In this document: positions 26,156 through 35,743 of the stretch, piece by piece
Position numbering within the stretch: position 1 is the stretch's first letter
Layout of the letters: every line of letters begins with the position of its first letter
Notes under the pieces: model-generated
The model's database searches: none
What the model saw: the letters and a program-made list of their open reading frames with translations, nothing else
Told to the model about the DNA's origin: nothing
Source: Mycobacteroides immunogenum
Lineage (GTDB): Bacteria; Actinomycetota; Actinomycetes; Mycobacteriales; Mycobacteriaceae
Direction: 5' to 3'
DNA length: 64,000 nucleotides
NCBI RefSeq assembly: GCF_001605725.1
Contig: NZ_CP011530.1
Coordinates: 4,526,001 to 4,590,000 of the forward strand
Made by a program: the position numbers and the translations under genes

Positions 26156-26530
26156 CTACGGCTGGGGTTCGTACGGCGGCGGCCCATCGCGGTCGTCACA
26201 CAGCTCGTTCACCGCGATGTCGACGATCGTGTTGGCTTGCTCTTCGGTCAGTCCGTACGGTGGGTGCAGGGCCGACTGATAGACAGTCTGCTCAACCCAC
26301 TGCCGCGGCGGCTTACCCCTGGTCCTGAGCGCACATATTTCATGTCCCCATTCTTTGAGCTCGTACTCGCCACGCGGAGTGTTGATTCCAGCATCGTGCA
26401 GTTTCTGCAGATACGACTTGCCGTCTGCCCATGCCGTACCAACACTCACGGTGGCGGACAGGCCGGTCAACATTGCCCAGAGGGCCACCACGCTCAGAAC
26501 AGTCGATGGACACCCGCGCCGGTACGTCAC
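26156..26530 (-). CDS. DUF732-type exported protein
   Basis: A 124-residue secreted protein with a signal peptide ending near AWADGK. The mature domain (YLQKLHDAGINTPRGEYELKEWGHEICALRTRGKP...VDIAVNELCDD) fits the small helical DUF732 family common in mycobacteria, with a cysteine pair. The C-terminus is Pro-rich. Its start overlaps the Mas-type gene by 4 nt (ATGA). The role is unknown; its place in an mce operon suggests envelope function. Confidence 0.85.
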   Translation of the reverse strand: MTYRRGCPSTVLSVVALWAMLTGLSATVSVGTAWADGKSYLQKLHDAGINTPRGEYELKEWGHEICALRTRGKPPRQWVEQTVYQSALHPPYGLTEEQANTIVDIAVNELCDDRDGPPPYEPQP

Positions 26531-27195
26531 TTGTCCCCGACCACCTGACCGATACCGCCGACGTCGGTGATCTTCCAGTCATTCGCGGGATCGATTGTCA
26601 CGGCATACGTGGCCGTCGACTGCAGATTGTCGGGCGCCTGCACGGTCTTCGTTCGCACACTGACGAACGAATCCACAATGTAGACGCCCTTCTCATGCGA
26701 TCTCACCCTGGCGGCAATGGGCTTCGCCGTCGACGTCCATTGCAGCGGAAGCAGGAGCTGTTCCATCGCGTTGGCGGCGTCCGTGAGTTTCTTGGTGAGC
26801 TCGGGGGTCGTCCCTTCAACCAGCGCACGTTTCCACGGCGCCAAGTCCTTGTAGCTCATGATCGCGGCCCGCACGGCGTAGTCGAGTGCGACTTGCTCGG
26901 CGTGCTCACTATCACGTGCTTGCTGCGCCTGGGTGTCGAGGTCTCGATCGGCACCGACATACATCCAGCTCATTGCGGCCAGCGCCACAACAAGTGCTGT
27001 GATGATCGCCCCCAACGCCAAGCCCCGCACGGAAAGTGAGATCCTGCGCTCCTGACGCACGGCCGACTCTGTCTGCGTGACAACCGTTTCCCGATCTTCA
27101 GCGCCTTGCTCACCGGAGGCCCGATCCTCGGCGTCATCCTCAGCAGAATCATCATCGACCAACAGCTTGTTGTCCTCTGCAGCGGTAGTACTCAT
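26527..27195 (-). CDS. Mce-associated membrane protein (Mas family)
   Basis: A 222-residue protein with an acidic cytosolic N-terminus of about 50 residues, one transmembrane helix (LALGAIITALVVALAAMSWMYV) and an extracytoplasmic alpha/beta domain (NTF2-like) ending in VTIDPANDWKITDVGGIGQV. This is the usual layout of Mas proteins found after mceF in actinobacteria (Rv0177/Rv0199 type), which stabilise Mce complexes. It lies 55 nt after mceF. Confidence 0.9.
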   Translation of the reverse strand: MSTTAAEDNKLLVDDDSAEDDAEDRASGEQGAEDRETVVTQTESAVRQERRISLSVRGLALGAIITALVVALAAMSWMYVGADRDLDTQAQQARDSEHAEQVALDYAVRAAIMSYKDLAPWKRALVEGTTPELTKKLTDAANAMEQLLLPLQWTSTAKPIAARVRSHEKGVYIVDSFVSVRTKTVQAPDNLQSTATYAVTIDPANDWKITDVGGIGQVVGDK

Positions 27196-27250
27196 ATCCG
27201 CACCAACTTTCGGGTTGTTGTGTAACTACCTTTTCGGCGGCCCCGGTACA

Positions 27251-28234
27251 TCAGCCACCGGCCGTAGGAAGTGTTTGACCGGTCCGCGGCAGAGCGACGT
27301 GCAGTTCGATCGCGCCATCTGGCGGCGTCGCCGCCAAGAGATTGGTCAAGATCTGGCTACTGTCGATATTGCCCAGCGCGCTGGCAATAGCCTGGATATT
27401 GGGGGTAAGAGGTTCGGTGAGCACCCGAAGATCAGCACCTCTGTCGTCTAGGAACTGTTGGATGCGTTGCATGAATCTGCCGAAGATGTAGACCGATCCG
27501 GGCATGTCATTCCGCAAGGCATTATTAGCCCCGCCCCGCCATAGCTTGACCAGATATTCCCCTGCCGCCTTGATACTCGGCGCCGACTGCGCAAGCAATG
27601 AACCAACGAATCCCGCATTCTCCAAAAGGCTCTGAAGATTCTCCAAAGCTTGTCTGCCTCTTCCATCGAGACCGATGGTGGTGTTGTTGAGAACCTGGCT
27701 CGCGCGTTCCAGGTTGGGCAGTACGGAATAGGGGTCAGGCAGCGCGGCATCGGCCTGGCCGACGACATGCTGAAGCTGTTCGGGGTCGAGCTGGTTCAGC
27801 ACCCGTACCACACTCGAACCCAGTTCCGAGATCGACTTTGGCGCGACAATCGCCGCCGGCGCAACGCGCTGTCCATCTCTGAATACCTGCCCACCGGCAG
27901 TCTTCGGCTCCAGTTCGAGATATGACTCGCCGAGCGCGGACAGGTTTTCCAGCCGGACAACACTGTCGGCGGGCACTGCGAATCGGTTGTCGATATAGAA
28001 GTGAATGGTGGCGTTGGCAGTCGACGTCTCGATATTGTCGATCTTGCCTACCGGTACGCCACGGAGTAGCACGTTGGAGCCGATCACCAGATTGTTCACA
28101 TCCGCGACATCCATCGACAGGTTCGTCCGGTTATCGGGTACACCGACGTGTACCCCCAGGCGCGCGATGTACGTCAGGCACGCGGCGACCATCACCGCGA
28201 ATGCTACGAAAACCGCTGTTGCTCTCAATGTCAC
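27251..28234 (-). CDS. Mce family protein, MceF position
   Basis: A 327-residue MlaD/Mce protein: an N-terminal hydrophobic anchor (VFVAFAVMVAACLTYIARLG), an MCE domain (about 40-115, VLLRGVPVGKIDNIETS) and a helical C-terminal part. MceA-F proteins form a hexameric hydrophobic tunnel across the periplasm that carries lipids to the YrbE permease. It is the sixth Mce gene of this operon, and its start overlaps mceE by 4 nt. Confidence 0.93.
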   Translation of the reverse strand: MTLRATAVFVAFAVMVAACLTYIARLGVHVGVPDNRTNLSMDVADVNNLVIGSNVLLRGVPVGKIDNIETSTANATIHFYIDNRFAVPADSVVRLENLSALGESYLELEPKTAGGQVFRDGQRVAPAAIVAPKSISELGSSVVRVLNQLDPEQLQHVVGQADAALPDPYSVLPNLERASQVLNNTTIGLDGRGRQALENLQSLLENAGFVGSLLAQSAPSIKAAGEYLVKLWRGGANNALRNDMPGSVYIFGRFMQRIQQFLDDRGADLRVLTEPLTPNIQAIASALGNIDSSQILTNLLAATPPDGAIELHVALPRTGQTLPTAGG

Positions 28235-29226
28235 GGAACAGCTCCCAACATCCGCAGTACCTGCTCGACATTGCCCGACAGTTCACGCCCGTCGGGCCCG
28301 ACGATGGACGTGATGTTGATCGCCGGATACTTATCCTGAGGCAAGAAGTACTCGTTCATGAACTTGCGCCAACGCGGGTACTCCCCTTCCACAACTTGTT
28401 TCGTTCCCTGTACCGCAGTCATCGCGTTGCCCAGCGACGCGAACGCGGGAACCAGCCAGTATCCACTGCTGTAAATCGTTCCGATGGAGGGCAGCAGATT
28501 GCCGAATTCCCTCGCGATGACGGTGGATCGCTGGAACCCGCGTACGCCTTGCGGGGTAAACCAGAAGCTCATCTGCGGGGCCCACGAAGCAGCCACATTC
28601 GATGTCTGTTCCAGGCTCTTGATCATGACGTCGACGGTGTCGATGTTGTCGGAGACCTGATTCAGATCGGTGGTGACCTGCGAAACCACCCTGTGCACTT
28701 CTTCTTTCGGCGGCGTGATCCGGTTCAGCCGTACCAGGGTGTTCTGCGAGCGCTGAATGGATCCGCTACCGATGAAGTTTGCCAGACTGGCAATGGTGTC
28801 CTCTATCTGCGGCGGAGATACGGTTTGTTGCAGGGGAATTCGTCCGCCGGCCCGTAACACCGGTGCGGGTTCGGCACCACCGGTCACAGGCTCCAGCGCC
28901 AAGTAGATATCCCCGAGCACAGTGGCTTGCTGCAGCACCGCCGTCACATTGGACGGTACCTGAACACCACCCTGAATACGTGCCGTGACATCGACATGGG
29001 TACCGACCTCGGCCACCTTGCTGACCTCTCCCACCTTCGTGCCATCCAGGACTACTTTGGCCCTGTCCGGCAGATTGAGGACATTGGCGAACTCGGCGAT
29101 GATGTCGTAGCCGTCGCGATAGGAGTGCCCCGGCATCGGGATGGCATCGACCGATAGCGACGAGCAGCCGGTGATGCTCATCGCGCCGATCACCGCACAA
29201 ATCAGAAGTCGCACTCGAGTAGTCAT
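28231..29226 (-). CDS. Mce family lipoprotein, MceE (LprK-like) position
   Basis: A 331-residue Mce protein with a lipoprotein signal (lipobox ITGC at about residues 18-21) followed by an MCE domain (KVVLDGTKVGEVSKVAEVG...) and a helical tail. MceE proteins are normally the lipidated member (LprK in M. tuberculosis Mce1). It overlaps both neighbours by 4 nt. The substrate of this Mce system is unknown. Confidence 0.93.
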   Translation of the reverse strand: MTTRVRLLICAVIGAMSITGCSSLSVDAIPMPGHSYRDGYDIIAEFANVLNLPDRAKVVLDGTKVGEVSKVAEVGTHVDVTARIQGGVQVPSNVTAVLQQATVLGDIYLALEPVTGGAEPAPVLRAGGRIPLQQTVSPPQIEDTIASLANFIGSGSIQRSQNTLVRLNRITPPKEEVHRVVSQVTTDLNQVSDNIDTVDVMIKSLEQTSNVAASWAPQMSFWFTPQGVRGFQRSTVIAREFGNLLPSIGTIYSSGYWLVPAFASLGNAMTAVQGTKQVVEGEYPRWRKFMNEYFLPQDKYPAINITSIVGPDGRELSGNVEQVLRMLGAVP

Positions 29227-30362
29227 CGTCGCTGGGCCTCCGTGAGGACGTACTGCAGCAGGGCGACGTCAACCACATACGGCCGACCACCGACGTCCGC
29301 ACAGCTTCCGGGGGCCGACGAATTCATCGCCCCACATGCCAAAAGCCCATTGGGAGTAGGTATCCGGAACAGCGGCGGGCGCCAGGTCAGCACCGGGAAC
29401 AGATGGTTGTTCAGACGCTTGGCAAGCCCACCATCCGTCGCTCCGGGGGGCTCACCGTTGATACCACTGATGAACCGCGGCAGCGGATTCAACATGTCGA
29501 CGACACCTTTGTAATGTGGGCTCGCCATGCGGATCAACTCGCCGGTCGCATCCAGCGCGGTCTGTACCTCGGGCCCCATTTCCAGCTCGATGTCGTTGAC
29601 TATCGTCATGATCTCGGTCATTGCCCCCGCGAACTCAAGGGCTCCGTGCTCGGCCTCGAACGCATGCGGAACTATCTCGGGGAGGTCCGTGACAATCTGC
29701 TTGAGCGGCGCACGGTTGGCTCGCAGCATCGAGGTCAGTTCGGCGATGTTCCTGGTGATCTGACCCATTTGCGAAATGGCCTGGTCGGGGTTGTCCAGTA
29801 GCTTCGAGGATCGGGTCAGCAACTGATTTGCGCGCTCGCCCTGGCCCGCCATTGCCTTATCGATCCCACGGAGGGCATCGGCGAGATTCGTCGAACCGTC
29901 CGGATTGATAGCGTTGACGAAGTCGGTAGCCGAACCGATGATCCGGGCGATACTCAGTGGCGTGGCCGTCTGATTCAGCGGGATGCATTCGGACGGTTGG
30001 AGTTTTGGTCCACCCGCATAGTTCCCGACCAGCTCCAGAGAGCGATCCGCAAGGATCGAGGGAGAACGCGTGACAGCTCGTACCCCTGCGGGCACCGGCC
30101 GCTCTGTATCGAGAGAGAACACGACTTTGACCTGCGCGGCCGCCGGTTCGATCCCAAGCACCTCACCTATCGGGTATCCCATCTGCGTGACATGGTTTCC
30201 CACATAAAGTCCCACGCTGTCGGACATGAAGGCGCAGAATTGGTTCGCCATCGGTTCCGGCGCCATGGCCGAGGAAATCCCACACGAGGTGGCACCGAAG
30301 ACGGACAAGCCCGCCAATATCACCATCGCGAACAACCGGGTCGCAGCGGATGGACACGGCAT
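29223..30362 (-). CDS. Mce family protein, MceD position, with its own lipobox
   Basis: A 379-residue Mce protein. The MCE domain is at about residues 35-115 (GNHVTQMGYPIGEVLGIEP..., VRAVTRSPSILADRSLEL), followed by a long helical region and a C-terminal proline-rich end. Unusually, the N-terminus reads as a lipoprotein signal (hydrophobic stretch, then GATSC at about residues 23-27), where MceD usually has a plain membrane anchor. The start ATG 30362 directly follows the upstream stop (TGATG). Confidence 0.9.
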   Translation of the reverse strand: MPCPSAATRLFAMVILAGLSVFGATSCGISSAMAPEPMANQFCAFMSDSVGLYVGNHVTQMGYPIGEVLGIEPAAAQVKVVFSLDTERPVPAGVRAVTRSPSILADRSLELVGNYAGGPKLQPSECIPLNQTATPLSIARIIGSATDFVNAINPDGSTNLADALRGIDKAMAGQGERANQLLTRSSKLLDNPDQAISQMGQITRNIAELTSMLRANRAPLKQIVTDLPEIVPHAFEAEHGALEFAGAMTEIMTIVNDIELEMGPEVQTALDATGELIRMASPHYKGVVDMLNPLPRFISGINGEPPGATDGGLAKRLNNHLFPVLTWRPPLFRIPTPNGLLACGAMNSSAPGSCADVGGRPYVVDVALLQYVLTEAQRR

Positions 30363-31339
30363 CAGCAGCGCCTCCCTTCGACCGGAAAGCACAGGTCGGT
30401 CGCTAGGAGTTCTGGTGGTGTGCCCGCATTTTGGGCGTCGAGGGTCGTTTGCATCCGCTCGCGGACCCGGCGCAACCATCCGACCAAAGCACCGTTGCGA
30501 TCGGCGACCGTCTGAAACTCCGAGAGCACCCCCCGAACTCGGTTGATGAAGTCCTGTCGGTGAGTGAAGTAAAAAGGAACCAGTGGATAGATGTCATCCA
30601 CGACCTTCCCCAAACCCTCGATCGACGACGCGAATCCCGAGCCATAGAGCACAAGCGTTTCCTCAAGGATGGCGACACGAGAAATCAGGTATTCCAGCAG
30701 CTTTCGATTGCCGTTTAGGCGGCTGATGTACTCATTGGACATGTCGAGAATGCTGGTGAGCTGACCGCGTTGGCGCTCCAACACCTCGCTGACGCTGTTA
30801 CCGGCGTCGAGAATCTTCGCCAGAATGTCGGTGTTGTTGCCCGCCAGGCCCTGCTGAATCTGGTTCAGCGACTCGTTGAGCGGCCGGGCAGCCACCTGGT
30901 CGGTGATCTTTGTCGCATCAGACAGTGTCCTGATAAGGCTGTACGGCATCGTGACTCGCTCGGTCGGGATGGTCTGTTGCCCGAGAGCACGATCGCCGAG
31001 TGGTATCAGCGTGACAAAGTACCCGCCCACGACGGTAAGCATCCGGACCTCGACCTGTGTCTGGTCGCCGACAAACACCTCGTCCTTCATCGAAATCTGC
31101 ACCCGAACCTGATGGGGTTCGAGCGAGATCCTTTTGACGGTTCCCACGTCGATGCCCGCTACCCGGACCGAATCGCCCGACCTCACCGACGCCACATCGT
31201 CGGTATAGAACGTTACGAGCTGTCGGTGCGGCGGCGTGATATACACCCAGCCAACCACGAGGGCCACCACCAGGGCCAGAGAAATCGTTGTCACCCCCAG
31301 AAACAATGGATTACGGATAAGTCTCGTCACTGGTTGCAT
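30362..31339 (-). CDS. Mce family protein, MceC position
   Basis: A 325-residue Mce protein with an N-terminal transmembrane anchor (NPLFLGVTTISLALVVALVVGWVYI), an MCE domain (VRVAGIDVGTVKRISLEP...) and helical C-terminal segments. The start ATG 31339 places the anchor normally; it overlaps the end of mceB by 13 nt. The stop overlaps the mceD start by 1 nt. Confidence 0.92.
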   Translation of the reverse strand: MQPVTRLIRNPLFLGVTTISLALVVALVVGWVYITPPHRQLVTFYTDDVASVRSGDSVRVAGIDVGTVKRISLEPHQVRVQISMKDEVFVGDQTQVEVRMLTVVGGYFVTLIPLGDRALGQQTIPTERVTMPYSLIRTLSDATKITDQVAARPLNESLNQIQQGLAGNNTDILAKILDAGNSVSEVLERQRGQLTSILDMSNEYISRLNGNRKLLEYLISRVAILEETLVLYGSGFASSIEGLGKVVDDIYPLVPFYFTHRQDFINRVRGVLSEFQTVADRNGALVGWLRRVRERMQTTLDAQNAGTPPELLATDLCFPVEGRRC

Positions 31340-32358
31340 ATGACCACCTTGCGTCCGTTGAGGAGCACGTCCATCGGAAGAGGCAGTGCAGCAGGACCTT
31401 TGGAACACGCCGCGGGCGTGCCCGCAGCCGGAGGTTCGGGTATGTTCTGCCAGACCACCGGGATGCGCTTCACTCCGTCTATCTCGTTGTAGACGTTGGT
31501 GATTGCCTTATCGAAGGCCTTCTCCGGATCCCACCCCGGCTTATAATTGTCGACCACCCACGATCCTGAGTTGAGCCCCAACGCTCCAAGTAGCCGGTTC
31601 AGTTCACCCGTGTAGTCCGGGCCATAGACCTCTGATTTCCGGAACTCGTCCAAGACTGTCATCGCGGAGTCCGCGACAATCCGGACCTGGTCCAGAATCT
31701 TCGGCAGTGCGTCGGATTTCCCGCGCACCCCGACAGCGACCCGCTGCAGATTACGCATGATAGTGGCGATTACCGCTTCGCGATCCGATACCAATGCCGT
31801 GAGACGGTTGATGCTGTCGAGCATCGGACCGAGGCCATCTCCGTCGCCGGCAAGGAAGGTGGCGACGTTCTCGGTGAAGGTGTTGATTTCGCTGGGGTTG
31901 AGGGTCGCCAGAACCGGCTGCAACCCATTGAACAGGACCGTGACGTCGAAAGAGGGGATGGTCATTGAAGCGGGGACGCTGGCCATCTCATCGGGGGCTC
32001 CGCCCGGAGCGGCCCCGGCCACATCCACATACCGTAATCCGGTAAGAGCCTGGAACTTTACTGCCAACCGGCTCGCGGGCACGATGCTGTAACGACGCTC
32101 CATGGTGAATTCAACGGTCGCAACGGTGCGCCCCTCGGACCTTTTAAGCTCCAGTGATTGCACCTTGCCGACACGCACTCCACGTACCCGCACGTCTGCA
32201 CCCTCATGTAATCCGGCTACATCAGTGAATTCCGCACTGATGGTTTGGGTCTCACCGTCGACCGGTTGTCTGATCACATTCGAGATCACGATGAGCAGCA
32301 GCGCACTGATCGCCACCGCTATGCTAAATTTCAGCAGTGCACCAAGGTGTTTCCTCAC
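31327..32358 (-). CDS. Mce family protein, MceB position
   Basis: A 343-residue Mce protein: N-terminal anchor (LLKFSIAVAISALLLIVISNVI), MCE domain (ADVRVRGVRVGKVQSLELKR...) and a helical tail ending with a cysteine-containing tip (KVVICNQ). Start overlaps mceA by 4 nt. It is one of six Mce subunits of the lipid-uptake complex. Confidence 0.92.
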   Translation of the reverse strand: MRKHLGALLKFSIAVAISALLLIVISNVIRQPVDGETQTISAEFTDVAGLHEGADVRVRGVRVGKVQSLELKRSEGRTVATVEFTMERRYSIVPASRLAVKFQALTGLRYVDVAGAAPGGAPDEMASVPASMTIPSFDVTVLFNGLQPVLATLNPSEINTFTENVATFLAGDGDGLGPMLDSINRLTALVSDREAVIATIMRNLQRVAVGVRGKSDALPKILDQVRIVADSAMTVLDEFRKSEVYGPDYTGELNRLLGALGLNSGSWVVDNYKPGWDPEKAFDKAITNVYNEIDGVKRIPVVWQNIPEPPAAGTPAACSKGPAALPLPMDVLLNGRKVVICNQ

Positions 32359-33497
32359 TGTGCGCCGCCCAACATCAGGCCTAGTGGTGCCGCGACCCCT
32401 GGGAGTTGATCAAGAACAAGTTTCACTTGTAGCGCGCGCTGATCCCCGGACCCGACATACATACGTTCCAGACGCGAGCGCAGCTCGCCCAGTTTGTCCG
32501 CCAGTTCAACCGGTTTCAGGATTCCCGGTACCACATCGGCCAGGACACGCACCTGGTCCAACAGTGGATACAAGTCGTAGACATGCGACTTCTCCAGATC
32601 GCCGATTTTGGAGAAGAGATCCAAACGGGCGCCGACGAAGTACTCTCGAAGCCGACCGTACGCGAACTTGTCCGGGTCGGTGGCCAAGACATGTGATGCC
32701 TCGTTGTAGTTGGCCAACTGCTTGTCGTCGTAGTAACGCAGATACGGATTTAACTCGCGATCTTTGTCTGGGTCGAATCCCACCCCGACGTAGTTCATCA
32801 GATAGTTGTTGCCGGCACTGATCGCGGAGTCCATGAAGCTGGGCAGACCGACACTGATCGCGGCGGCGTTTCGCAACAGCTGTTCGGTGCTGACCTTCTG
32901 CACATCGGTGAGGGTCGTCGACACCCGAATCATGGTTTCGAACAACGGATTCAACGCATCGGTGTAACGAGTCGCGCGGTCCATGACGCTGATGAGTTGT
33001 GGCGTCACCACATCATGCGACAGCTCACCGAGCCGATACAGCAGCGTCTGAAGAGTGAAATTTCCGCTGGGGGTAACGCTGATAGAAGCACCATTTCGCA
33101 GGGATTGTCCATGGTCAACAGGTGTCAAATTGATTCCCGTGACACCGAAGTAGTTGGCCGGCCGGAAGTCAATACCGACGGCATCGGTCAACCCTCGGGT
33201 CGGGTCGCTTTGTAGCTCGACCTCCACCCGAACCCGACCGACGCCCAGCTTGGACACGCCCTTGACCTCGCCTACCTTGACACCGTGCAAGATGACAGCG
33301 GTTCCGCTGTCTACACCCTGCCCCACGTACGGTGTCTCGATGGCGACCGAGATCGCATCGGCGACCGGACGCCCAGGAGCATTGATCACGAAGGCGTACG
33401 TCAGCGCAACGACCAACAGTACTGACACGAACCCCGTACCGATCAATGTCAGGATGCGTTCGTGCCGTTGCTCGTTCACCCGCAGTAGTGTCGTCAT
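32355..33497 (-). CDS. Mce family protein, MceA position
   Basis: A 380-residue Mce protein, first after the two permease genes. Anchor helix LTLIGTGFVSVLLVVALTYAFVI, MCE domain with GTAVILHGVKVGEVKGVSKLG, then a DUF3407-like helical half. It starts 10 nt after yrbEB. The set yrbEA-yrbEB-mceABCDEF is complete and every gene appears intact. Confidence 0.92.
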   Translation of the reverse strand: MTTLLRVNEQRHERILTLIGTGFVSVLLVVALTYAFVINAPGRPVADAISVAIETPYVGQGVDSGTAVILHGVKVGEVKGVSKLGVGRVRVEVELQSDPTRGLTDAVGIDFRPANYFGVTGINLTPVDHGQSLRNGASISVTPSGNFTLQTLLYRLGELSHDVVTPQLISVMDRATRYTDALNPLFETMIRVSTTLTDVQKVSTEQLLRNAAAISVGLPSFMDSAISAGNNYLMNYVGVGFDPDKDRELNPYLRYYDDKQLANYNEASHVLATDPDKFAYGRLREYFVGARLDLFSKIGDLEKSHVYDLYPLLDQVRVLADVVPGILKPVELADKLGELRSRLERMYVGSGDQRALQVKLVLDQLPGVAAPLGLMLGGAQ

Positions 33498-33506
33498 GAT
33501 CAGCCC

Positions 33507-34376
33507 CTAACCGGTAAACACGTACGTCGGCTGAAGGCCCCACAATGCGACGGTGAGAACGAAGTCCAGCACCATGATCGCCACCAAACTCGCACGCACT
33601 GCGCGCCCGGACGCCATGCCGACACCCACGGGGCCACCAGAAGCGAAATAGCCGTAATAACAGTGGATTACCGTTACCGCCGCGCAGAATACCGCCGCCT
33701 TCAGCGTCGAATACACCAGATCGGTCGGCGAGAGGTACTGGACAAAATAATGCTGGTAGGTCCCCGTCGGCGCCCCGTAGAACGCGGTGATCATGGCATT
33801 GGACACGAAGAAGCTCACCAACAGCGTCAGCGCAAATCCCGGTATGACAATCAGCAATGCGCCGATAACGCGTGCACCCACCACATAAGGAAGGGCACGT
33901 AATCCCATCGCCTCCGTGGCGTCTATCTCCTCGGCGATGCGCATTGCGCCAATCTCGGCCGTCATTCGACATCCAGCCTGCGCCGCGAAGGCAATGCCGG
34001 CGACCAGCGGAGCCATCTCCCGGACGTTGGCCAGACCACCGACGATTCCCGAAAGCGCGCCAAAACCCAGCAGATTCAACGTAGCCCACGCCTCAATGGC
34101 AATGGAAGCGCCAATCGCGATACCGAGAATCATCAAGACGCTGATCACACCGCCGTCAACCACCAGGGAGCCACGACCGAAGGAGAGGCTGATCATGCGG
34201 GCCAATATCTCTTTGCGGTACTGCCTGATCGTGATCGGCGAAAGGTAGATCACCTGACCGACGAAGAGGAGCGCTCCGCCCAACGTGTGCAATGGCATCC
34301 TCAGCACCGCGAGCAGCCGTTCAACCAAGCGGAACCGGTGCAGGTACCGAGACGGCGTCATCACCTTTCCGCCCAT
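33507..34376 (-). CDS. YrbE/MlaE family ABC permease, YrbEB position
   Basis: A 289-residue integral membrane permease of the MlaE family. The conserved block VREMAPLVAGIAFAAQAGCRMTAEIGAMRIAEEIDATEAMGLRALPYVVGARV is visible. Two YrbE subunits form the inner-membrane translocator of a Mce importer and use the shared ATPase MceG/Mkl, encoded elsewhere. Start ATG 34376 overlaps the yrbEA stop (TGATG). Confidence 0.94.
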   Translation of the reverse strand: MGGKVMTPSRYLHRFRLVERLLAVLRMPLHTLGGALLFVGQVIYLSPITIRQYRKEILARMISLSFGRGSLVVDGGVISVLMILGIAIGASIAIEAWATLNLLGFGALSGIVGGLANVREMAPLVAGIAFAAQAGCRMTAEIGAMRIAEEIDATEAMGLRALPYVVGARVIGALLIVIPGFALTLLVSFFVSNAMITAFYGAPTGTYQHYFVQYLSPTDLVYSTLKAAVFCAAVTVIHCYYGYFASGGPVGVGMASGRAVRASLVAIMVLDFVLTVALWGLQPTYVFTG

Positions 34377-35341
34377 CAGGCCACCGCCATCGGGAAGAAC
34401 ATGGTTTGCACCTGAGTGATCACCAGATTCGCGAGGACGATTCCCACCACGTTGGCAACGACCGCCGCGTTCACCGCATCGGCAACACCGCGCGGACCAC
34501 CCTTGGCCTCAACACCTTTCAGCGATGACACGATGCCCACTATCGCCGCGAACACCACCGCCTTACCGATCGCGAACCAGACATCGACCATCTTGGCGAA
34601 AGCACCGAACGAGGCCCAGAAACTGCCGCTCGTCACATCACTGACCGTGATCGCGAGGACAAACGAGGCGATCACCGCCGAGGCGATAATGACAGCCATC
34701 AACACGGGCGCCAGAATTATCAAGGCGAGAAACCGCGGCACGACTAGGCTCCGAACCGGGTCCACCCCCATAACACGAAATGCGTCGAGTTCCTCCCGGA
34801 TCGCCCGTGCCCCCAGATCTGAAGCGATCGCCGAGGCAGCGGCACCACCCATCAACAGTCCTGCGGTAAGCGGCGCCCCCTGCCTAACCACACCGACGCC
34901 ACTCGCCGCACCGACAATCGACGCTGCCCCAACCTGATTGATCAGACCGGAGGTCTGAACGGCCACCATGCCACCGAAAGGCACCGCCATCAGAAGGGCG
35001 GGCAACGCGGTCACCTTGTACAGGGACCAACATTGATGGATAGTCTCGCCGACTGGCAACCGAAGAGACACGATGTCTTGAACAACGTACCGAACCACCG
35101 ACGCCGCCATCAGTACCGCACGACCGATGGTTTTGGCGCTTGCCACCGGAACCCGCGTCAACCGCCGTGCAACTGTGGCCACGGGACCGATAAGCAGGCT
35201 CGCCCCGGATGCCGTCCGATGCAACCCTTTGACCGCAGCCACCGGGAGCGCGCCACGCTCAGGTAGCGATGCAGTCCCGTTGCGCCCCTCGTCGCGTGCG
35301 TCTGCGGTGAGGCTCGGCTCATCCGTTTCTGTCAGTGACAT
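34376..35341 (-). CDS. YrbE/MlaE family ABC permease, YrbEA position
   Basis: First gene of the mce operon. The 321 residues have a polar N-terminal extension of about 75 residues before the MlaE permease domain (VRQGAPLTAGLLMGGAAASAIASDLGARAIREELDAFRVMGVDPVRSLVVPRF). It pairs with YrbEB. About 400 nt of gene-free sequence upstream must hold the promoter. A short chain of exported-protein genes lies before that on the same strand. Confidence 0.94.
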   Translation of the reverse strand: MSLTETDEPSLTADARDEGRNGTASLPERGALPVAAVKGLHRTASGASLLIGPVATVARRLTRVPVASAKTIGRAVLMAASVVRYVVQDIVSLRLPVGETIHQCWSLYKVTALPALLMAVPFGGMVAVQTSGLINQVGAASIVGAASGVGVVRQGAPLTAGLLMGGAAASAIASDLGARAIREELDAFRVMGVDPVRSLVVPRFLALIILAPVLMAVIIASAVIASFVLAITVSDVTSGSFWASFGAFAKMVDVWFAIGKAVVFAAIVGIVSSLKGVEAKGGPRGVADAVNAAVVANVVGIVLANLVITQVQTMFFPMAVA

Positions 35342-35743
35342 ACGTTAGCTGGCTCGTTCCCTATCGTGTGCTGTCGCGGATGTCGTCGATGATGTGTTCA
35401 TCCGCACTGAGCCCGGGTCACTGTGATGACCATCTCAATCATCCGTGAATCTTACAGGACGGCATTGTCAGATTGTCAATATCTAACTTCACGTATGCTG
35501 ACACGATTCAATACGAATAAATCGCCATTACAATGAGCATTTCAACGCCTATTAATATGTTGCCACGGGCCAGCTCACAACCAGCCCAGGGATGTACACA
35601 CCACCTGCGGCAAGATCGGTGGTATGGCGAGTGAATCGATTCCGATGACACCGATCGCGCCTCAGGCCTAGCGACAGGGCTTACCGCCCCACCGGCCAGC
35701 TTCACTCACCTTATTTGCTGCGAATGAACGCAGTCGATGGCTC
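35342..35743. other. Gene-free region upstream of the mce operon
   Basis: About 400 nt, AT-richer than its surroundings, with no supported gene. It separates the exported-protein genes from yrbEA and probably contains the mce promoter. A degenerate copy of the 24-nt operator may be present at 35449-35473 (ATCTTACA ... TGTCAGAT, one nucleotide too long and one mismatch), plus a lone GTCAGAT half-site region at 35467-35487. Confidence 0.5.

Noticed and set aside
35449..35487. Possible seventh copy of the ATCTGACA operator upstream of yrbEA
   Set aside because: One arm mismatch and 25 instead of 24 nt, or arms in the reverse order. Kept only as a degenerate candidate in the feature list.
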